Shown here one piece after another: positions 10,394 to 23,000 of a stretch of 64,000 nucleotides of DNA. The stretch is from the NCBI RefSeq assembly GCF_000512565.2, contig NC_089311.1, forward strand, positions 372,001-436,000, in the 5' to 3' direction. Origin of the DNA: Kwoniella dejecticola CBS 10117. Its lineage: Eukaryota > Basidiomycota > Tremellomycetes > Tremellales > Cryptococcaceae. Every line of letters starts with the position of its first letter. Position 1 is the first letter of the stretch. The notes beneath the pieces are model-generated. The model did no database searches. It saw only the letters and a program-made list of their open reading frames with translations, and was not told the origin of the DNA. Position numbers and translations under genes: made by a program.

Positions 10394-10939
10394 TCAGACA
10401 GAAGCCGCGGACAGCTTATCAACGTAGTCTGAAAGCAGCTTGATATCGCCCATAGTCGGTAACCCTCCATCGGAAGAGGATGGTAAATTCTCGACCCCAG
10501 ATCTTCGGGAGATATCGTCGACGCTTGACTTCAGCCACTCAAGATCGGATCGAGGGGTATCGCTGAAGCACGAATAGTCGTTCACACTGATACACGCCAG
10601 CATGTTCCGCTGCTTGGAAGTGGCGTCGAAAGCGTGACTGATACGTGAGGCAGCAGCCTGAGTTTGGAGATTGGCTGAGATGTTCGATTCCGACTCGAAA
10701 AATGGTCCGGAGGGCCTGTGCCCGTTGGTAAGTCTCAATAGATGTCCACTGGCTTTACTTCTCAGGTCTTGTTGAACGGCTATGCCGCCAGAAGAAGGGG
10801 TATACGCGCCCGGATATTTGGCCTGGACCCCTTGCAGACTTGATCGGGAGTCTCCTCGGCCTGACGAATAGCCAGAGGAGTCGCCTTGGTAAGTGTCGGG
10901 AGAGGTATCTGCGACAGCCCGAGAATGTATACCTGACAT
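10394..10939 (-). CDS. Orphan protein, accessory-patch family
   Basis: A 181-aa frame from the ATG at 10939 (MSGIHSRAVADTSPD). It has a TATA-like TATATAAC on the minus strand (11010-11003) 64 nt upstream and a pyrimidine-rich leader. The N-terminal half is Ser/Gly-rich and disordered (GDSSGYSSGRGDSRSS). The C-terminal half has NLQTQAAASRISHAFDATS, then RSDLEWLKSSVDDIS and a final LLSDYVDKLSAASV, similar in order and spacing to the 114-aa protein at 7857-8201. No signal peptide, membrane helix or known domain. The best-supported gene of this patch; function unknown. Confidence 0.55.
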   Translation of the reverse strand: MSGIHSRAVADTSPDTYQGDSSGYSSGRGDSRSSLQGVQAKYPGAYTPSSGGIAVQQDLRSKASGHLLRLTNGHRPSGPFFESESNISANLQTQAAASRISHAFDATSKQRNMLACISVNDYSCFSDTPRSDLEWLKSSVDDISRRSGVENLPSSSDGGLPTMGDIKLLSDYVDKLSAASV

Positions 10940-11782
10940 ACTGAAGTCTGAAGTGGTTGATGAGTTTCAACGACGAAAGAGAGGATTCGAAGGACAGTAA
11001 GTGTTATATACTTTGCGCAATGAGCAGGTGAGGGAGGGCGAGAGAGTATGCGATGGGATGCTACCTTTTGTAATATGGCTATACAACAAAGGATCCCAGA
11101 TTACATTACACACAGTACGAGGGGACCAGAAGACGTCACGTCTCTTGTGAGCTGTTCCATGATTGTGACAATCGCGTCATAGTCCAGCGGAGTAACTTAT
11201 GTGAGTAACAAGGGAGGCAAGAAGTGACCTCATATTGTATTGCGATCCACTGCTTGATCGGGACCGAGGTTCTCCTCAGCCTCTGAAGAGGATATTCCAC
11301 GAACGCATTGAGGATGAGGAAGAAAGTACTGAGGAACAGACTCGTTCATGCCCAAAAGAGGAGTGAATAAAGCGATGAAAATACCCATGACACCTTACCC
11401 GTGCATAGGGGATCGGCCCATGAGCAAAGGACGACGAGATTGTATTCCACTTTTGACCGTTTGACCAATCCTTTCTCCCTCAAACTTTGCCACCGATCGG
11501 CTTTAGACTCTCAGATAATCTCTTTCCTGAGGCTTACATCCCGCCATACTCGGGTGCTGTCTATCGATAATCAAGCCAATGATCTCACTTGCTTCGAGGT
11601 AATTCCTCCCAGTCGAAGAATCATGATTATCCTGATTCTCCGCCTCGGATTGTACGAGGAGCCTCCTTTTGAGTTGCTTCGTAGCGTTTTTCCATCCCGA
11701 ACTGGTATCACCGTAGAGTCATCAGATAACATGCAATTCAACATATTATTATCTTGATGAAGGCGCCGATTCATCATCATCG
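10940..11782. other. Accessory patch spacer
   Basis: Holds the promoter of the 10394-10939 gene near its left end. A plus frame (11401-11757) and a minus frame (11571-11780) overlap, so at most one is real. Neither shows a domain. Confidence 0.4.
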
Positions 11783-12217
11783 CTATCGAAAGCGATGGTC
11801 GTTGTCTTTGATCCTGGACGGAAGGGTCGCTCTGACGTTTGACAAAACATCTCTCTCATCTTGACTCAGTGAGAATACGTTCGAGCCGGAGCGACTTGGC
11901 TGTGGTATACCATGTCGCCGAGAGGTTTTGTCGTTCGTCCTCTTCGAAACGACTGGCATCGTAGCTGTCCTGAGAAAAAACAGTCCTTCAGGTACTGTGA
12001 TCTCAGGGTCTTCTGCATCTACCGAAGTAGGGTCGATAGAGGTGAGCTCTATCCATTCGTTTCGTGAGTCGCATGCCTGCCCTGATGAGTCTGGACTTTT
12101 GGCAGATGACTGGTTATCATGTGGCATGGTTCCGCGCGGTGCTACAGTAGTCGTAAGTTGGAGCGATTGATCGTAAGCGGCTCGTAGTTGAATACGTCTC
12201 AACTCTATGGCTCGCAA
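11783..12217 (-). CDS. Orphan ORF, accessory patch (5' end unresolved)
   Basis: The open frame codes about 144 residues but begins with TTG, so it is probably a downstream exon; its first ATG gives MPHDNQSSAKSPDSSGQA. It is polar, with EWIELTSIDPTSVDAEDPE, an isolated hydrophobic VPEGLFFLR, and a tail ending SRIKDNDHRFR. The terminal IKDND recalls SIRDNDK in the 9094-9501 frame. Upstream on the same strand (about 12400-12300), a stretch reading AIWLVTASFTSFLLDIL follows a possible TAG acceptor and could be a membrane-spanning exon. No known family. Confidence 0.38.
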   Translation of the reverse strand: MRAIELRRIQLRAAYDQSLQLTTTVAPRGTMPHDNQSSAKSPDSSGQACDSRNEWIELTSIDPTSVDAEDPEITVPEGLFFLRTATMPVVSKRTNDKTSRRHGIPQPSRSGSNVFSLSQDERDVLSNVRATLPSRIKDNDHRFR

Positions 12218-12725
12218 GTATGTGTGAGGTTATCAACAATGGTCTTCTCCATGCCATACTTACCCGCAACAGTCAAGCCACAAGGCTATCTGTCACAGTG
12301 CCCTGTCATTCGGCGTCAAAGGAGTGCATTCGTGCGAAGACAAGATATCGAGAAGAAAGGACGTAAATGACGCCGTGACCAGCCAAATAGCCTACTGAAT
12401 TGAATAAGCTCTGTTAGATTTATCGAAGGTGAAAGTTTGTCAAAGTTTGCATCAACCTACAGTCAGTCAAGCGAAGGTGAAGCTATCGTCATCTGGTGTA
12501 CTGTAGTATGCATACCAGGAAAGGAAGACGATGAAATTGATGCCACAAAACGCGTCGTTGCCGCTTATAACCTTATCCAGCCAAAGTCCTCGTGCACCGA
12601 GCATCCCTCCACTCTTGCGGTCCACTTCACTTTCATCTTGAGCTTTTCCTCCTTTCCACCTTCCAGTCATTTCCATATTTACACTCAATTTGATCCGCCT
12701 TCTGACTGACTACAAAGTGGATACA
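12218..12725. other. Spacer upstream of PITHD1
   Basis: Contains possible upstream exons of the minus-strand ORF at 11783 and the promoter of the plus-strand PITHD1 gene. No frame is independently supported. Confidence 0.4.
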
Positions 12726-13981
12726 ATGTCCTGTTCCCACGAAGCACACGATCACGGTCACGACCATGATCATAATCACGGTCATTCACATGAAGTTCCC
12801 TTGGAAGTCTCGCCGCTAGACTCATTATATGGTCAGATCGACTTACCGAATGTTACTGCGCTGAATGCTGATGGAGGTGGGGAAGCTGGTCGGAAGGTAA
12901 TTAAGTGAGCTTCTCATACGCATACTCCTCTCTTCTTGTAGTATCTATCATAATTTCAAAGAGGCTCTTTGAGCTGACGAGTTGGACAATCGCTCAGGAG
13001 CTGGGATATGAGGGACGACGAGACTCTGGTAAGTCCTTTGCGTTCGACGATAAGGCTAAGTGTCTCGATGTCTCGAGTTTCATGAGCTGATCTTCGAGGT
13101 TGATATAGTGGTGTGAGAGTGAAGTCGATGACGAGTTGATAATAATCAGTACGCACTCCGCTGCAACTTCCATGACGAATCTGGATTTTGGAAGGGATTC
13201 AAGCTGACCCGCTGCTGCATTAGTCCCATTCACCGCTTCCATCTCATTGCGCTCTATCACCCTCAAAGCGGGTCCATCGGGCAAAGTCCCTTCAGAGATG
13301 CGTCTGGTGAGTTGGAACACGACGATTCATTGCGAACCTATTTCTATTAAAACTCACAGACTCACAAGGGTGGTACCGTGAATCTACTAGCTGAGGTTGT
13401 GATTTTGGAATTGGGTTGCAGTTCCGCGATAATCCAGGATTAGATTTTTCAGACGCTTCTTCCTCGACGCCGACACAGGCTTTCGACGTGGTAGATGTCA
13501 GAGAAGGGGTGGAGTATCAGGTCAAGTGAGTTGAACAGAGGCTGAATACAGCAGCAAGTCATACTAGTATAATGACTTGACTTGCCCTTCTCACTCAACG
13601 ACAAATTCCACATCGTTGATAACCTGACCATGACTGACTGGCCTTGTTGTGCCATTCCATCGTTCTCCATCTCAGAGCCGCCAAATTCAACGGGCTGACT
13701 TCCCTCACACTATACTTCCCGGGCAACAACTCCGACGGCGAGGAAGAGACGACGAGGGTGTATTACATTGGATTACGGGGGACTCATCAACCTGTAAGCT
13801 GCTTGCTTCTCAACAATGAATTCGTACGATGTGATGCTTCTTCAGTGACTGATACTGACAGCGGAATGGCCCTTAGCTGCCCAATCGTCCGGGAGTGATT
13901 ATTTATGAATCGTCAGCCAGACCAACGGATCACAAGGTCGATGGTGCATCTTCCGGTCAAACCTTCAGACCATCTTATTAA
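12726..13981 (+). CDS. PITH domain protein (PITHD1 homologue)
   Basis: Seven exons rebuild a 219-aa protein: 12726-12904, 12998-13028, 13109-13148, 13224-13306, 13422-13525, 13676-13793, 13877-13981. The N-terminus is His/Asp-rich (HEAHDHGHDHDHNHGHSH), as in animal PITHD1 (MSHGHSHGGG). The PITH beta-sandwich follows: LYGQIDLPNV, SWDMRDDETL, ESEVDDELIIIIPF, LRSITLKAGPSGKVPSEMRL, then VYYIGLRGTHQP and the closing IIYESSARPTDHKV. PITH domains bind proteasome in the thioredoxin-like TXNL1, and PITHD1 is a cytosolic/nuclear protein of limited known function. Exons 2 and 3 are only 31 and 40 nt; all junctions keep frame. The His-rich head may bind metal ions (inference). Confidence 0.9.
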
Positions 13982-14124
13982 AGAATTGACATGATTCTAA
14001 ACTGTACTCTACATATGATCCGATCTAATTATAAACGATCAACAAGCTACAAACACATCTCCCTTCGATGTACATGCGCCTGCATCAACGGATCTAATTC
14101 ACATCATTATCCATCGATCTATCG

Positions 14125-17100
14125 CTACCTATTACCTTCGCTCTCTGTAGCCTCGTGCTCAGGTATAGTATCTGTCTTCGTATTTGATGGCGGGATCGGA
14201 ACTGGCTCACTGACCAGACCTCTCTGTGAACCAGTGGGTACCCCAGCCCCAGCCCCAGATCCCGCCGAGACCGACTCCCTGCGAATCTGCTCTTCGACAT
14301 TCGACTTGATTTCTCCCAAATTATCTCCTCCAGCATGCTCTTTATCCGCCTTGGCACCCATCTTCATCCACATTCCCACTACTCCACTCTGTTTACCCGT
14401 CGGCTCATCTACCGACCTTCCAATATCTTTCGCAAGTTTCAAGTCATACACTCCCGCTAGGGAACACAGGGGCGGGGTTTCTCCTTGAAGATCTCTCGTC
14501 AGATATCCATTCTGTCTGGCCAATTCTCGATCTTTGCGTTTTACCTCTCTCCATTTTTTCAGATCTTTCGAATACTTTTCATCCCATTCAGCTCGTTTAT
14601 TCAGCCATTTCTGAATAGCTCCTCCGCCGTGCACTTGGCCTATCTCCTCTCGTAACTTCGGATCTAGTGCAGGGATTTGATCGATAGGTTCAAAAGCGCG
14701 TATTTTCCCATGAGTCGATACTCGCTCCGAAACGATATTACTGCTCCCTAATAAAGGTTCACTGCCTGATACAGTGACTACACCTTTAACGGGTCCTTTA
14801 TCCCCTTCAGCACCGTCCGCATGTGTGGAAGTAGATGCAGAATCATCTGAGTCGGAAGACGCTTCAGATTCGAGGTCGGCCAGATCGATCTCTTCTTTGT
14901 TGGCTGCTGACGCCGCGGTAGATCCAATGATGGGTTGCGTGAGATCGATGGTGGATCCCGCGCGACTGCCTGTGGTCGACGTAGTACCGCTCGGAGGCAC
15001 GGATGAAGATGATGGAGTAGTGCTGTTTTGCCGAGAAGGGTGTTTGAGGGAGTGGTGCGATTTCTCGTGGTGCAATTTACGTTGAACTGCCTTTTGAGCA
15101 GCAGTAAACGCCCAGATGTTGAAGCTGAGTAAAGATCTATCAGCCTCGCTATATAGTAGTGACATTTGTGATTGGGGGGGCGGGTATTCACTTGGCGGCA
15201 GCCCGATACATGTACTTTGAGCTTCTCGTCCAGCTCAAAGTGGGCACTACATGACAACATCCTTCGTAAATTTGCAGATGCACCTTGGTGGGCTTGTATT
15301 TGTTGACTAATCTGGCTTGATCGGGATATTGCGATAGTGTGAGGGAGCCCGGGGGATATTGAGTTGGCGAAGCCGCTTTATGGGCGATGTACATAATCTA
15401 GACACTTGATCAGCTTACTGCAGCATGTATGTACAGGAAACATGACTTACCTCGTCCCGCAAGAGCTCGCCACCACCACCGACCTATTGAATTGCGTAAG
15501 CTGAAATTAGCGGGTCTAGAGTCGCTAACTCACAATGAGCAAGGGACAAAGACCACCCAATGAGCCTTGATTGACCGGCGAGACAAGCGGATGAGTGAGC
15601 AGATTGTTGGGACTGTAATAAGCCTCATGAGCCTGAGCTTAGAAGATCGACGCATGTACGACCAACTCACCAATACATCTGTATTTGTTCGTCGAAATGT
15701 TGTTCTGAGCCATCGGGCATAGCGACCGTGATCCCACTACCAGTCAATGGGGGCCATGCACAACTTGGCTTATAGTGGAATCTGAGAACGAGCTATCAAC
15801 TTGGACTCCTGGTCCACTGAATAGGGCTGCACCACGTACCCGGAAGAAGGTATGAAGTCGCCGCCGTTCCATCCACCTATACTGGGCATACTATGCGTCA
15901 AGTCCACCCAAGGCGATATCAAACTTGCGCCAGCCGGCATAGGTAATCCCATCTCCCGTATGAGCACTAAGAGCGAGATGACCATTCCTCCGCCTGCACT
16001 GTCCCCCATCATGATGATATTGGTCGGTAAGATTGGGTCGTGCGTTCCCGGAGGTGGATCTATGAGGTATAAGTAAGAAGCGAGTGAATCGAGAAGACCG
16101 CATGGCTGATAAATCACGGGTGTCAGACAATCATCTGGGGAAAGGTATATGAGAGAAGGGTGCAGCTCACGAAAGGGTATTGCGGGGCTAGCCTGTAGGC
16201 AGGCGAGAAAGCCCTGGCACCTGCTTTTCTAGCATGCCGTTGGACTTGATAACGATGTGTCTCGAGCGATGAGAAGAAGAACGCCCCGCCTGTCATCGGA
16301 AGTGAGCTGTGATCCAGACCCAAAGACCAAGACTTACCATGTATATACAGAATTACCCTTTCCTCCAAAACGTCTTTCCCAGCGTTATCCTTGATGCTCC
16401 CACTTCCCGCTGTTCCAGCTCGTTTCGGTAAATATCTCCAATAGTCAGTACCGTTATTCGTGCTGGTCTGAGCGGTGACTTCGCTCGTAGATTGACTAGA
16501 TGATCTCCTGCTTGTAGTAGCCTTTCGCTTTATGTAGTCTTTTTGCATCTACCGGTATATCAGTCAGCTTGCATCCCCCCGCAAGAACAAGAACACCATA
16601 GCTGACCTCAATCCATTCTCCTTCCAGCGTCCTTCCTCTGATGCGCCACCACTTGCCGCCTCCTACAAGCTTGAGTCCACCACCAGATTCTCCTTCCGGT
16701 CCATAGGTTGACAGATGTCTTGCTAGTATGTCCTCGGCAGCTCGGATGTTCGTATCGGGTATTGTGACCGTTTCTCTCCTGACCCAGTCTATAATCTGTC
16801 GTGAGCTTGCTATTCCGCCGAAAGCCTTCTGCGCAGGCAGGAATGTCCGACATCACCAGCGATAAACAAGGACAGCTATTGACAATGACAAAGCCGACAA
16901 CGTTTGTGAGGATTGATACTCGATGAGACGACTTACGAGGCGTCGGAACCCACATAGCCGTGAAACTTTGCACTTCTTCTACACCATGATGACTAGCAAA
17001 TCCCAAGAAACGCCTTATGACTTTTAAGCCTTCTTCATAGCTCAGCTGATTCTCTGGCCCTCCTCCCGGTCCACCGGATTTTAACGATTGTTTCGATTGC

Positions 17101-17201
17101 GATTTGCGTTTCCTACTTGCGAACAAGTGGGAGAAGAACGTTGAGATTACCGTTGGTGTAGTTGCTACTGCCACTGAAGGAGTACCAAACCCGTGAGTCA
17201 T
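14125..17201 (-). CDS. HSL-type alpha/beta hydrolase with long C-terminal extension
   Basis: A multi-exon minus-strand gene starting at ATG 17201 (MTHGFGTPSVAVATT). A spliced HGGGAFFFSS (about 16370 and 16290) is the oxyanion-hole HGGG of the hormone-sensitive-lipase family. SPAYRLAPQYPFP is the usual following block, and IIMMGDSAGGGMVISLL holds the nucleophile Ser in GDSAGG. The acid lies in GGELLRDE (about 15470) and the His in VHLQIYEGCCHV (about 15265). So a full Ser-Asp-His esterase/lipase triad is present. After the core, an exon of about 330 residues (from about 15123: NFNIWAFTAAQKAVQRKL) adds a Ser-rich, probably cytosolic tail. Substrate unknown (acyl or acetyl esters). Converges on PITHD1 with 143 nt between stops. 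Inner borders approximate. Confidence 0.85.
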
Positions 17202-17659
17202 GGTCGAGCAGGGAGGCAATACCCTCTGATGACTTTTGAGTGGATCAGGAGGTACTACCTGGGGATATCTATGAGAGCGATGAACGAGTGATAACTTTCA
17301 CATATCTATTCGAATTTGTCGACCATGAAATGAGCTGGTTTGAAATGACGTACTAGCGTGAAGCCCGATCATTCATGTGTTTACCCGAATCCGATTAGAT
17401 TGTGGAGAGAGTAATAACATGACGTGGCAATTGTCCTATGAGTTATCCCTTATCTGGTTATCACCGAGTCATATTCGCATGATACGCTCGGTTCTCTCTT
17501 TCCTTTCGACAAACGTCCCAACTTTTATTTACTCGAATTTGACTCAACTCTTGAAATTCTTCCTGTCGTACAAAGCGAAACATACAAGAGAGGAAGACTC
17601 ATCTCCTCGCCCTCTGTCAATCCTCTTGTCGCATCGAGCATCGTCAGAAATCCGTAAAA
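17202..17659. promoter_or_regulatory. Divergent promoter, hydrolase / Asn-tRNA synthetase
   Basis: 458 nt between two start codons pointing away from each other. The plus-strand frame inside has no support. No specific site is called. Confidence 0.45.
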
Positions 17660-19953
17660 ATGGCTGCAAACGCCCAACCCTCAATAGCTGAACAAGCTCA
17701 AGACGTAGCTTCCAAGCTCGCTACCTCAGTCGCAGACACACTCAACTTTGCTGATAAGCAAAAAGAAGACGTGGACAAATCAGGTAAGATCAGCTATTTC
17801 TCATATGCTCGTCTGGGTATAGCTGTTTAGCTGACGGTACACCCGCGACAGGTCTTCCCAACCTTTACATTGACGAGAAAGCAGGATCTGATACCGAAGG
17901 GACCGGTGCCGAACTCTCCCCCTTCGCAACCTCTTTAGCAGCTTATCAATCCCTCAAACCATCCCCCGAGAACGATGCCAACCCTACATCGATAGTCAAC
18001 TTGCTCATCCGCAAGCCTGATTCAGTGGAAAGAAACGAATGGGTCGAAATTTCCACGTCGGCCAAGAAGAAGTTGGTGAAGAACATCTCTGGGTGGAGGA
18101 AGACGGAAGCCAAAGCTTTGGCTGAGGGTGAGAAACAGCAGAAAGAGAAGGCTGCTCAAGAAGAACGAGATAGGAAGCGAAGAGAGGAGGCTCAGAGTGT
18201 TGTTCTTGTCGACGACGACTCCAAAGAGTCTAAGAAGGTCAGCTATCTGGCGGTCTCTATCCAGGAATGCGATCACGAGCTGACTAGAGGGAACCTATAT
18301 GTACAGACCAAGATCTTTGCTGTTCCTGAACTTGTTGGATCCCGAGTCCGAATCAACGGATGGGTCCACCGATTCCGACCTCAAAAAACCAACTACTTCC
18401 TTGTCGTGAGAGACGGTACAGCGATGTTACAATGTATCTTATCTGGAGACTGCATCAAGACGATAGATGCCTTGGATCTGACAACGGAAAGCACGGTGGA
18501 ATTGGTAGGAACGGTGGAAAAAGTGAAGGAGGGTCAGACTGCTCCTGGAGGAGTGGAATTGATTGTCGACTACTGGAAGATCATCGGTAAAGCTCCTGGA
18601 GGATCTGATGCGTTCGAAGGAAGATTAACGAAGGTATGTTAGCTAAATTCTCAGAACCGGTCAGGGTAAAGATAGAAGCTGATATGATATGCTGCCATGC
18701 GATATATGGATGTAGGAGACCGACGCGTCGATCAGAGCAGATTTGCGACACCTCGAATTACGTGGAGAAACGGCTACTTCAGTTATGAGAGTCCGAGCGT
18801 TATTGCTGAGAGCGTTCAGAGATTCATTCTACAAACGACGAATTACCGAAGTCACCCCTCCGTGTATGGTACAGACCTCTGTCGAGGGTGGATCGACTCT
18901 TTTCGAATTTGATTACTATGGTGCCCCTGCCTACCTTACGCAGTCTTCCCAACTGTACCTCGAAACTGTATTGCCTTCTTTGGGAGATGTCTACTGTATT
19001 CAAGAGAGTTTCAGAGCCGAGAAATCGTTGACGAGGCGGTGAGTCGTGTTGTGACAGTGAAACTAATAGATTGATTCAACATGCTGATTGTCGTGAAATC
19101 GTCCAGACATTTGTCCGAATACACCCACTTGGAAGCTGAGTTGGTGTTCATCCAATTCAAGGATCTTTTAGACCACCTCGAGGATATGGTGGGTACAACA
19201 TTCTTTGCGACCTTACCAAGCTCTTTAAGATGGCTTCATAGCTATCGAGAAAAGGAAAAGTACAAAAGCATTTGCTAAGCTAATTAACGCACTTCCATTC
19301 GTCTTCCAGATCTGCGAAGTAGTCGACACCTTGCTCACTGACCCTGTCTCCTCCGAGATAATCAAGACCCTCAACCCAGATTTCCAACCGCCTTCCAGAC
19401 CATTCATGAGGATGGACTACCGAGACGCCATCAAATACCTCAACGAGCACGGCATCAAGAAAGAGGACGGGTCAGACCACGTCGTAGGGGACGATATCGC
19501 CGAAGCTGCCGAACGAAAAATGACCGACCAGATCAACCGACCTATCATGTTGATTCATTTCCCGAAACTCCTCAAAGCGTTCTACATGCAACCTCTTGCC
19601 TCGGCTCCTGATTTTACAGAATCAGTCGACGTGCTCATGCCCAACGTCGGGGAGGTCGTAGGTGGATCAATGAGGATAACGGACTACGATACCCTCATGG
19701 CGGCCTACAAGAGGGAAGGTATCCCGTCCGATCCTTACTACTGGTTCACCGACCAGAGGAAATACGGTACGACCGAACATGGTGGTTATGGTTTAGGTGT
19801 CGAGGTGAGCTAGTAGCCAGTCTCATCGGTAGTGGCAAGATAGCTAATTCGTGCCCTCAATTGATGTAGCGATTCCTCGCTTGGTTGCTCAACAGATGGA
19901 CTGTACGAGAGTGCTCGCTCTACCCTCGATGGATGGGCAGAGCTACCCCATAA
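17660..19953 (+). CDS. DED81: Asparaginyl-tRNA synthetase, cytosolic
   Basis: Class II aminoacyl-tRNA synthetase charging tRNA-Asn. The N-terminal fungal extension (MAANAQPSIAEQAQDVASKL) carries a lysine-rich helix (EKAAQEERDRKRREEAQ). The anticodon-binding OB fold begins at VGSRVRINGWVHRFR. Then come the catalytic blocks: PPCMVQTSVEGGSTLFEFDY, YLTQSSQLYLE, motif 2 (SFRAEKSLTRRHLSEYTHLE, spliced over an intron at about 19039), MPNVGEVVGGSMR, and motif 3 in the last exons (GYGLGVE + RFLAWLL ... YPRWMGRATP). No mitochondrial presequence, so the cytosolic form. A possible 69-nt intron at 18238-18306 (GTCAGC donor, CTGAC branch, CAG) has a length divisible by three and no stop. The stop is 125 nt from the convergent Trs65 stop. 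Confidence 0.94.
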
Positions 19954-20078
19954 GCGATTGTTCAACGAGCTCGAATTCAAAACCGGCAAACGTTTGGCGC
20001 CTTGTTCATAGATAGAGATATATAAGTCATCCATCATCATGCATGCCGTCTATCATGTCTAAATTCGACACGCGCGGT

Positions 20079-23000
20079 TCACGCGGTCCACCCAACAACG
20101 ATATCTAGCACAGGGCTATCAAAGGTCCAAGGATCAGCTTCCGTGCAGGGATGAAATATCGAAAAACATCAATGAGTTCAGTCAGTGTGCCAATTCGACT
20201 CACCTTATCGTGAAATCGATTTCATCATTGATCCCCTTTATCCGCAACGCCTCGATCTTATGTATCCCCTCTCTCAGCGCAAGGAAGCGTATCCTCGCTG
20301 AGAGACTCGTGTAGGGTAAGAGCGGTCCACAGCGTATATCATTCTCGAGAGGGATGATCGCCGGTGCAGTCGACAGATGACTCGATAAAGCATGTTTCAA
20401 GACTACATCGACAAAGCCAATCAGTTCGGGTCAAATAGGTCCACCAGCTCATTCGTTTCATTGATTGCCTGAGGTTGCTGACGAGATGTCAAAGCAGTCC
20501 AAGGAGGAAAAGTCCAGTGTGACCTGACTCACCAAGATCATCAACCCCCCAATCAACCTCATTATCTCTCTTCTTCCTCCTACTGAGTATATCTCTCATT
20601 CTACTTTGCACTTCCGCCTGATCCGAACTGGCACTTGCGCTCGAGGAACTTCCTGGTCTAGGCGGTATACAAAGTTTGAAGCGGCGAATCTCCTCGGATT
20701 TATTATGCACGAACACTTCCAATGAGAACGTCTCGTACGGCTTGATGATCCCATTCGAGCCACCTTGTAAATCCCCAGCATTCCCAGCCCACGAAGTCAA
20801 GGTGGTCGGAAGAAGTTTGATAGATACCATCAACCCATTCTCTTCTTTCGTCAACCCCGATTTGCTCGTCGAAACCACTCTGTTAGGATTCCCATTACCA
20901 TAACCAGTCTGATTAGCCGGATGTTGATTGATCAGTTGACTAGGCATCAATGGTCTTTTACCACCATTCTGCACTCTATCCTTATCTTTATCCTTCTCCA
21001 TCGAGAGTAGATACGCCAATGAATATCGTTTATCCCCTGCAATAGCGTTGGTAGGCATCGAAACACCCTTTGAGTTCCTATTACCGTTGTTGTTCTTGGA
21101 TAAGAGCGCCGATGAGTTCGGCAAGTTGTGTAAGGTAGTTGGCGAAGAAGCGTAAAACGAAGTTAGATCCAAAGAACAATTCCACCTAGAATGGAATTCC
21201 TTCGTTTGGTATTTGTATCTCCCCGGCGAAATGGTCGAAAATGGTCTACCAATGATAACGATGGAAACAGGTCGGATCTCGTCGTTCCTCCCTAATGACT
21301 TGTTGACTATCTCTTCTATCCCTTCTTTATGGTGATCCCCTCCTTGTGACGCCGTGTTCGAACTTGCTATATCCACTTTATATAGCAAATTATACTGCTC
21401 GATACTCCCCAATCGGAGCGGAAAATCGATGGACTGCCTCTGATTCTGATTCTGATTCTGATTCTTGATCAATTCGGTCGAGGCTTTTCCGCCTTTCCCC
21501 CCTACGTCAACTTTGACTTCTGAGACTTCGAAGCCGTCGTCCAAGCTCGATTCGGGCGAATTCTCAATCTCCACACAGAGAGTTATACATCGTTCCCCTT
21601 CTTCCTCTGCTTCTGGTGTGGGACCAGTCAGAAGCTGGGGAAGAAACAAAGTCCGCATTCGCACCCTTAGCCCTGGAGCAAGGGATAAAACCCTCCGGTA
21701 TGATTTCCGCAAGGTGGTAGAGATGATGGGTTGGACGGAACTCGGCGGGTGTCCTCGCTCGCGACTTGCTCCGGAGGACGTAGATGAAGGCGTGATTATG
21801 GTTGGTGCGGTGATAGGAGTTACTGCTGAGAGTGGTAAGGGTGAGTTGTTGTTATTTGATGAGGATGGTGCAGCCAAGTCTTGTCGAAGAGAAGGAGCGA
21901 GACGAGTGGAAGGCATCACATCGTTACCTATCACACAGCATTTCGTTCAACAGGATTTAATGAATGACATGCAAGCTGAAGAGGTGACACACCTGCAGCT
22001 AGTCCACCAAGTAGATCGATGTCTTCCAAATTCGCATATTCGTCCTGATCATCCTCATCATAAACCTCATACTCCGTTCCATCCGTACGTATAGTAGTCG
22101 TGCCACTGCGTATCGAAGCGGTATCGACGCTCTGAGCATTCCTCCGGTGCGTCTTGGTATGACTCTGATCTCGAAGTGTCACGGAAGCTGTGAGTGCCAG
22201 CAAGGGGTTTTGGATCTGCGTTCGAACGTATGCTACGAGAGTGAACGAACTCAGCCGGTCCAATCCGGTATTCTACTACCAGATTGACGGAGTGCTATTC
22301 AGGGACTTACCGATGGGCACTTCCCCTCTCCAAATTATCTCCCATCCCTCATTTGTCTTAATCACTTTCCTTCCCGAGCCAGAAGCAGCAGGCCCAACAT
22401 GTACTTTCGGTCGTCCTTCTTCCCACGGACCTGAAGCCTCCTCTACGGCGCCTTCCCAGACTACCACACCCTCGACATTCGCGTACTGCTCTTCCCCCGC
22501 ATGCATCGCAGGAAACGGATTCGGCGTGACTGGCGGATTCGACCCGTCTGACGCGCTGCCACCCGTACTTTGACCCATTGGGGTATGGGGTGTTGGAACC
22601 ATCAAAGTCGAGCTCGACGATATGGGCATACCTGACACCCCTATCGGAGTCGCTTGCGTTGGTTTGGGTGGTAGGGCCATAGGTAAAGGAGGGATGAAAG
22701 AAGCGGTCATTGTCAGCTGGTACGGAAGACAACCGTCAGCTGGCTTTACCCCCGGACGAAAAGGCGAAACCTGAAAAGACAGCCCACCTGTAGCCTGCCC
22801 AAGAACCTTAACATCTCGGAAGTAGGTTCTTTAGCCTCTAAAGCTGGAGTTCCAGGTAAAGCCTGCACTGCTTCGTTAGGTATATGCATAGCGAGGAAGT
22901 AAAATAGCTTCTCGTCTGATATAGTCGCAACAAGTTCAACATTCAGCTGGGTTTCTTGCTGAGTTCAATATACAGGACCTCTCTACATGGTGACAATGTC

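Noticed and set aside
21465..22094. 209-codon plus-strand frame
   Set aside because: It lies opposite the large Trs65 exons and has no domain, splice support or usual start context.
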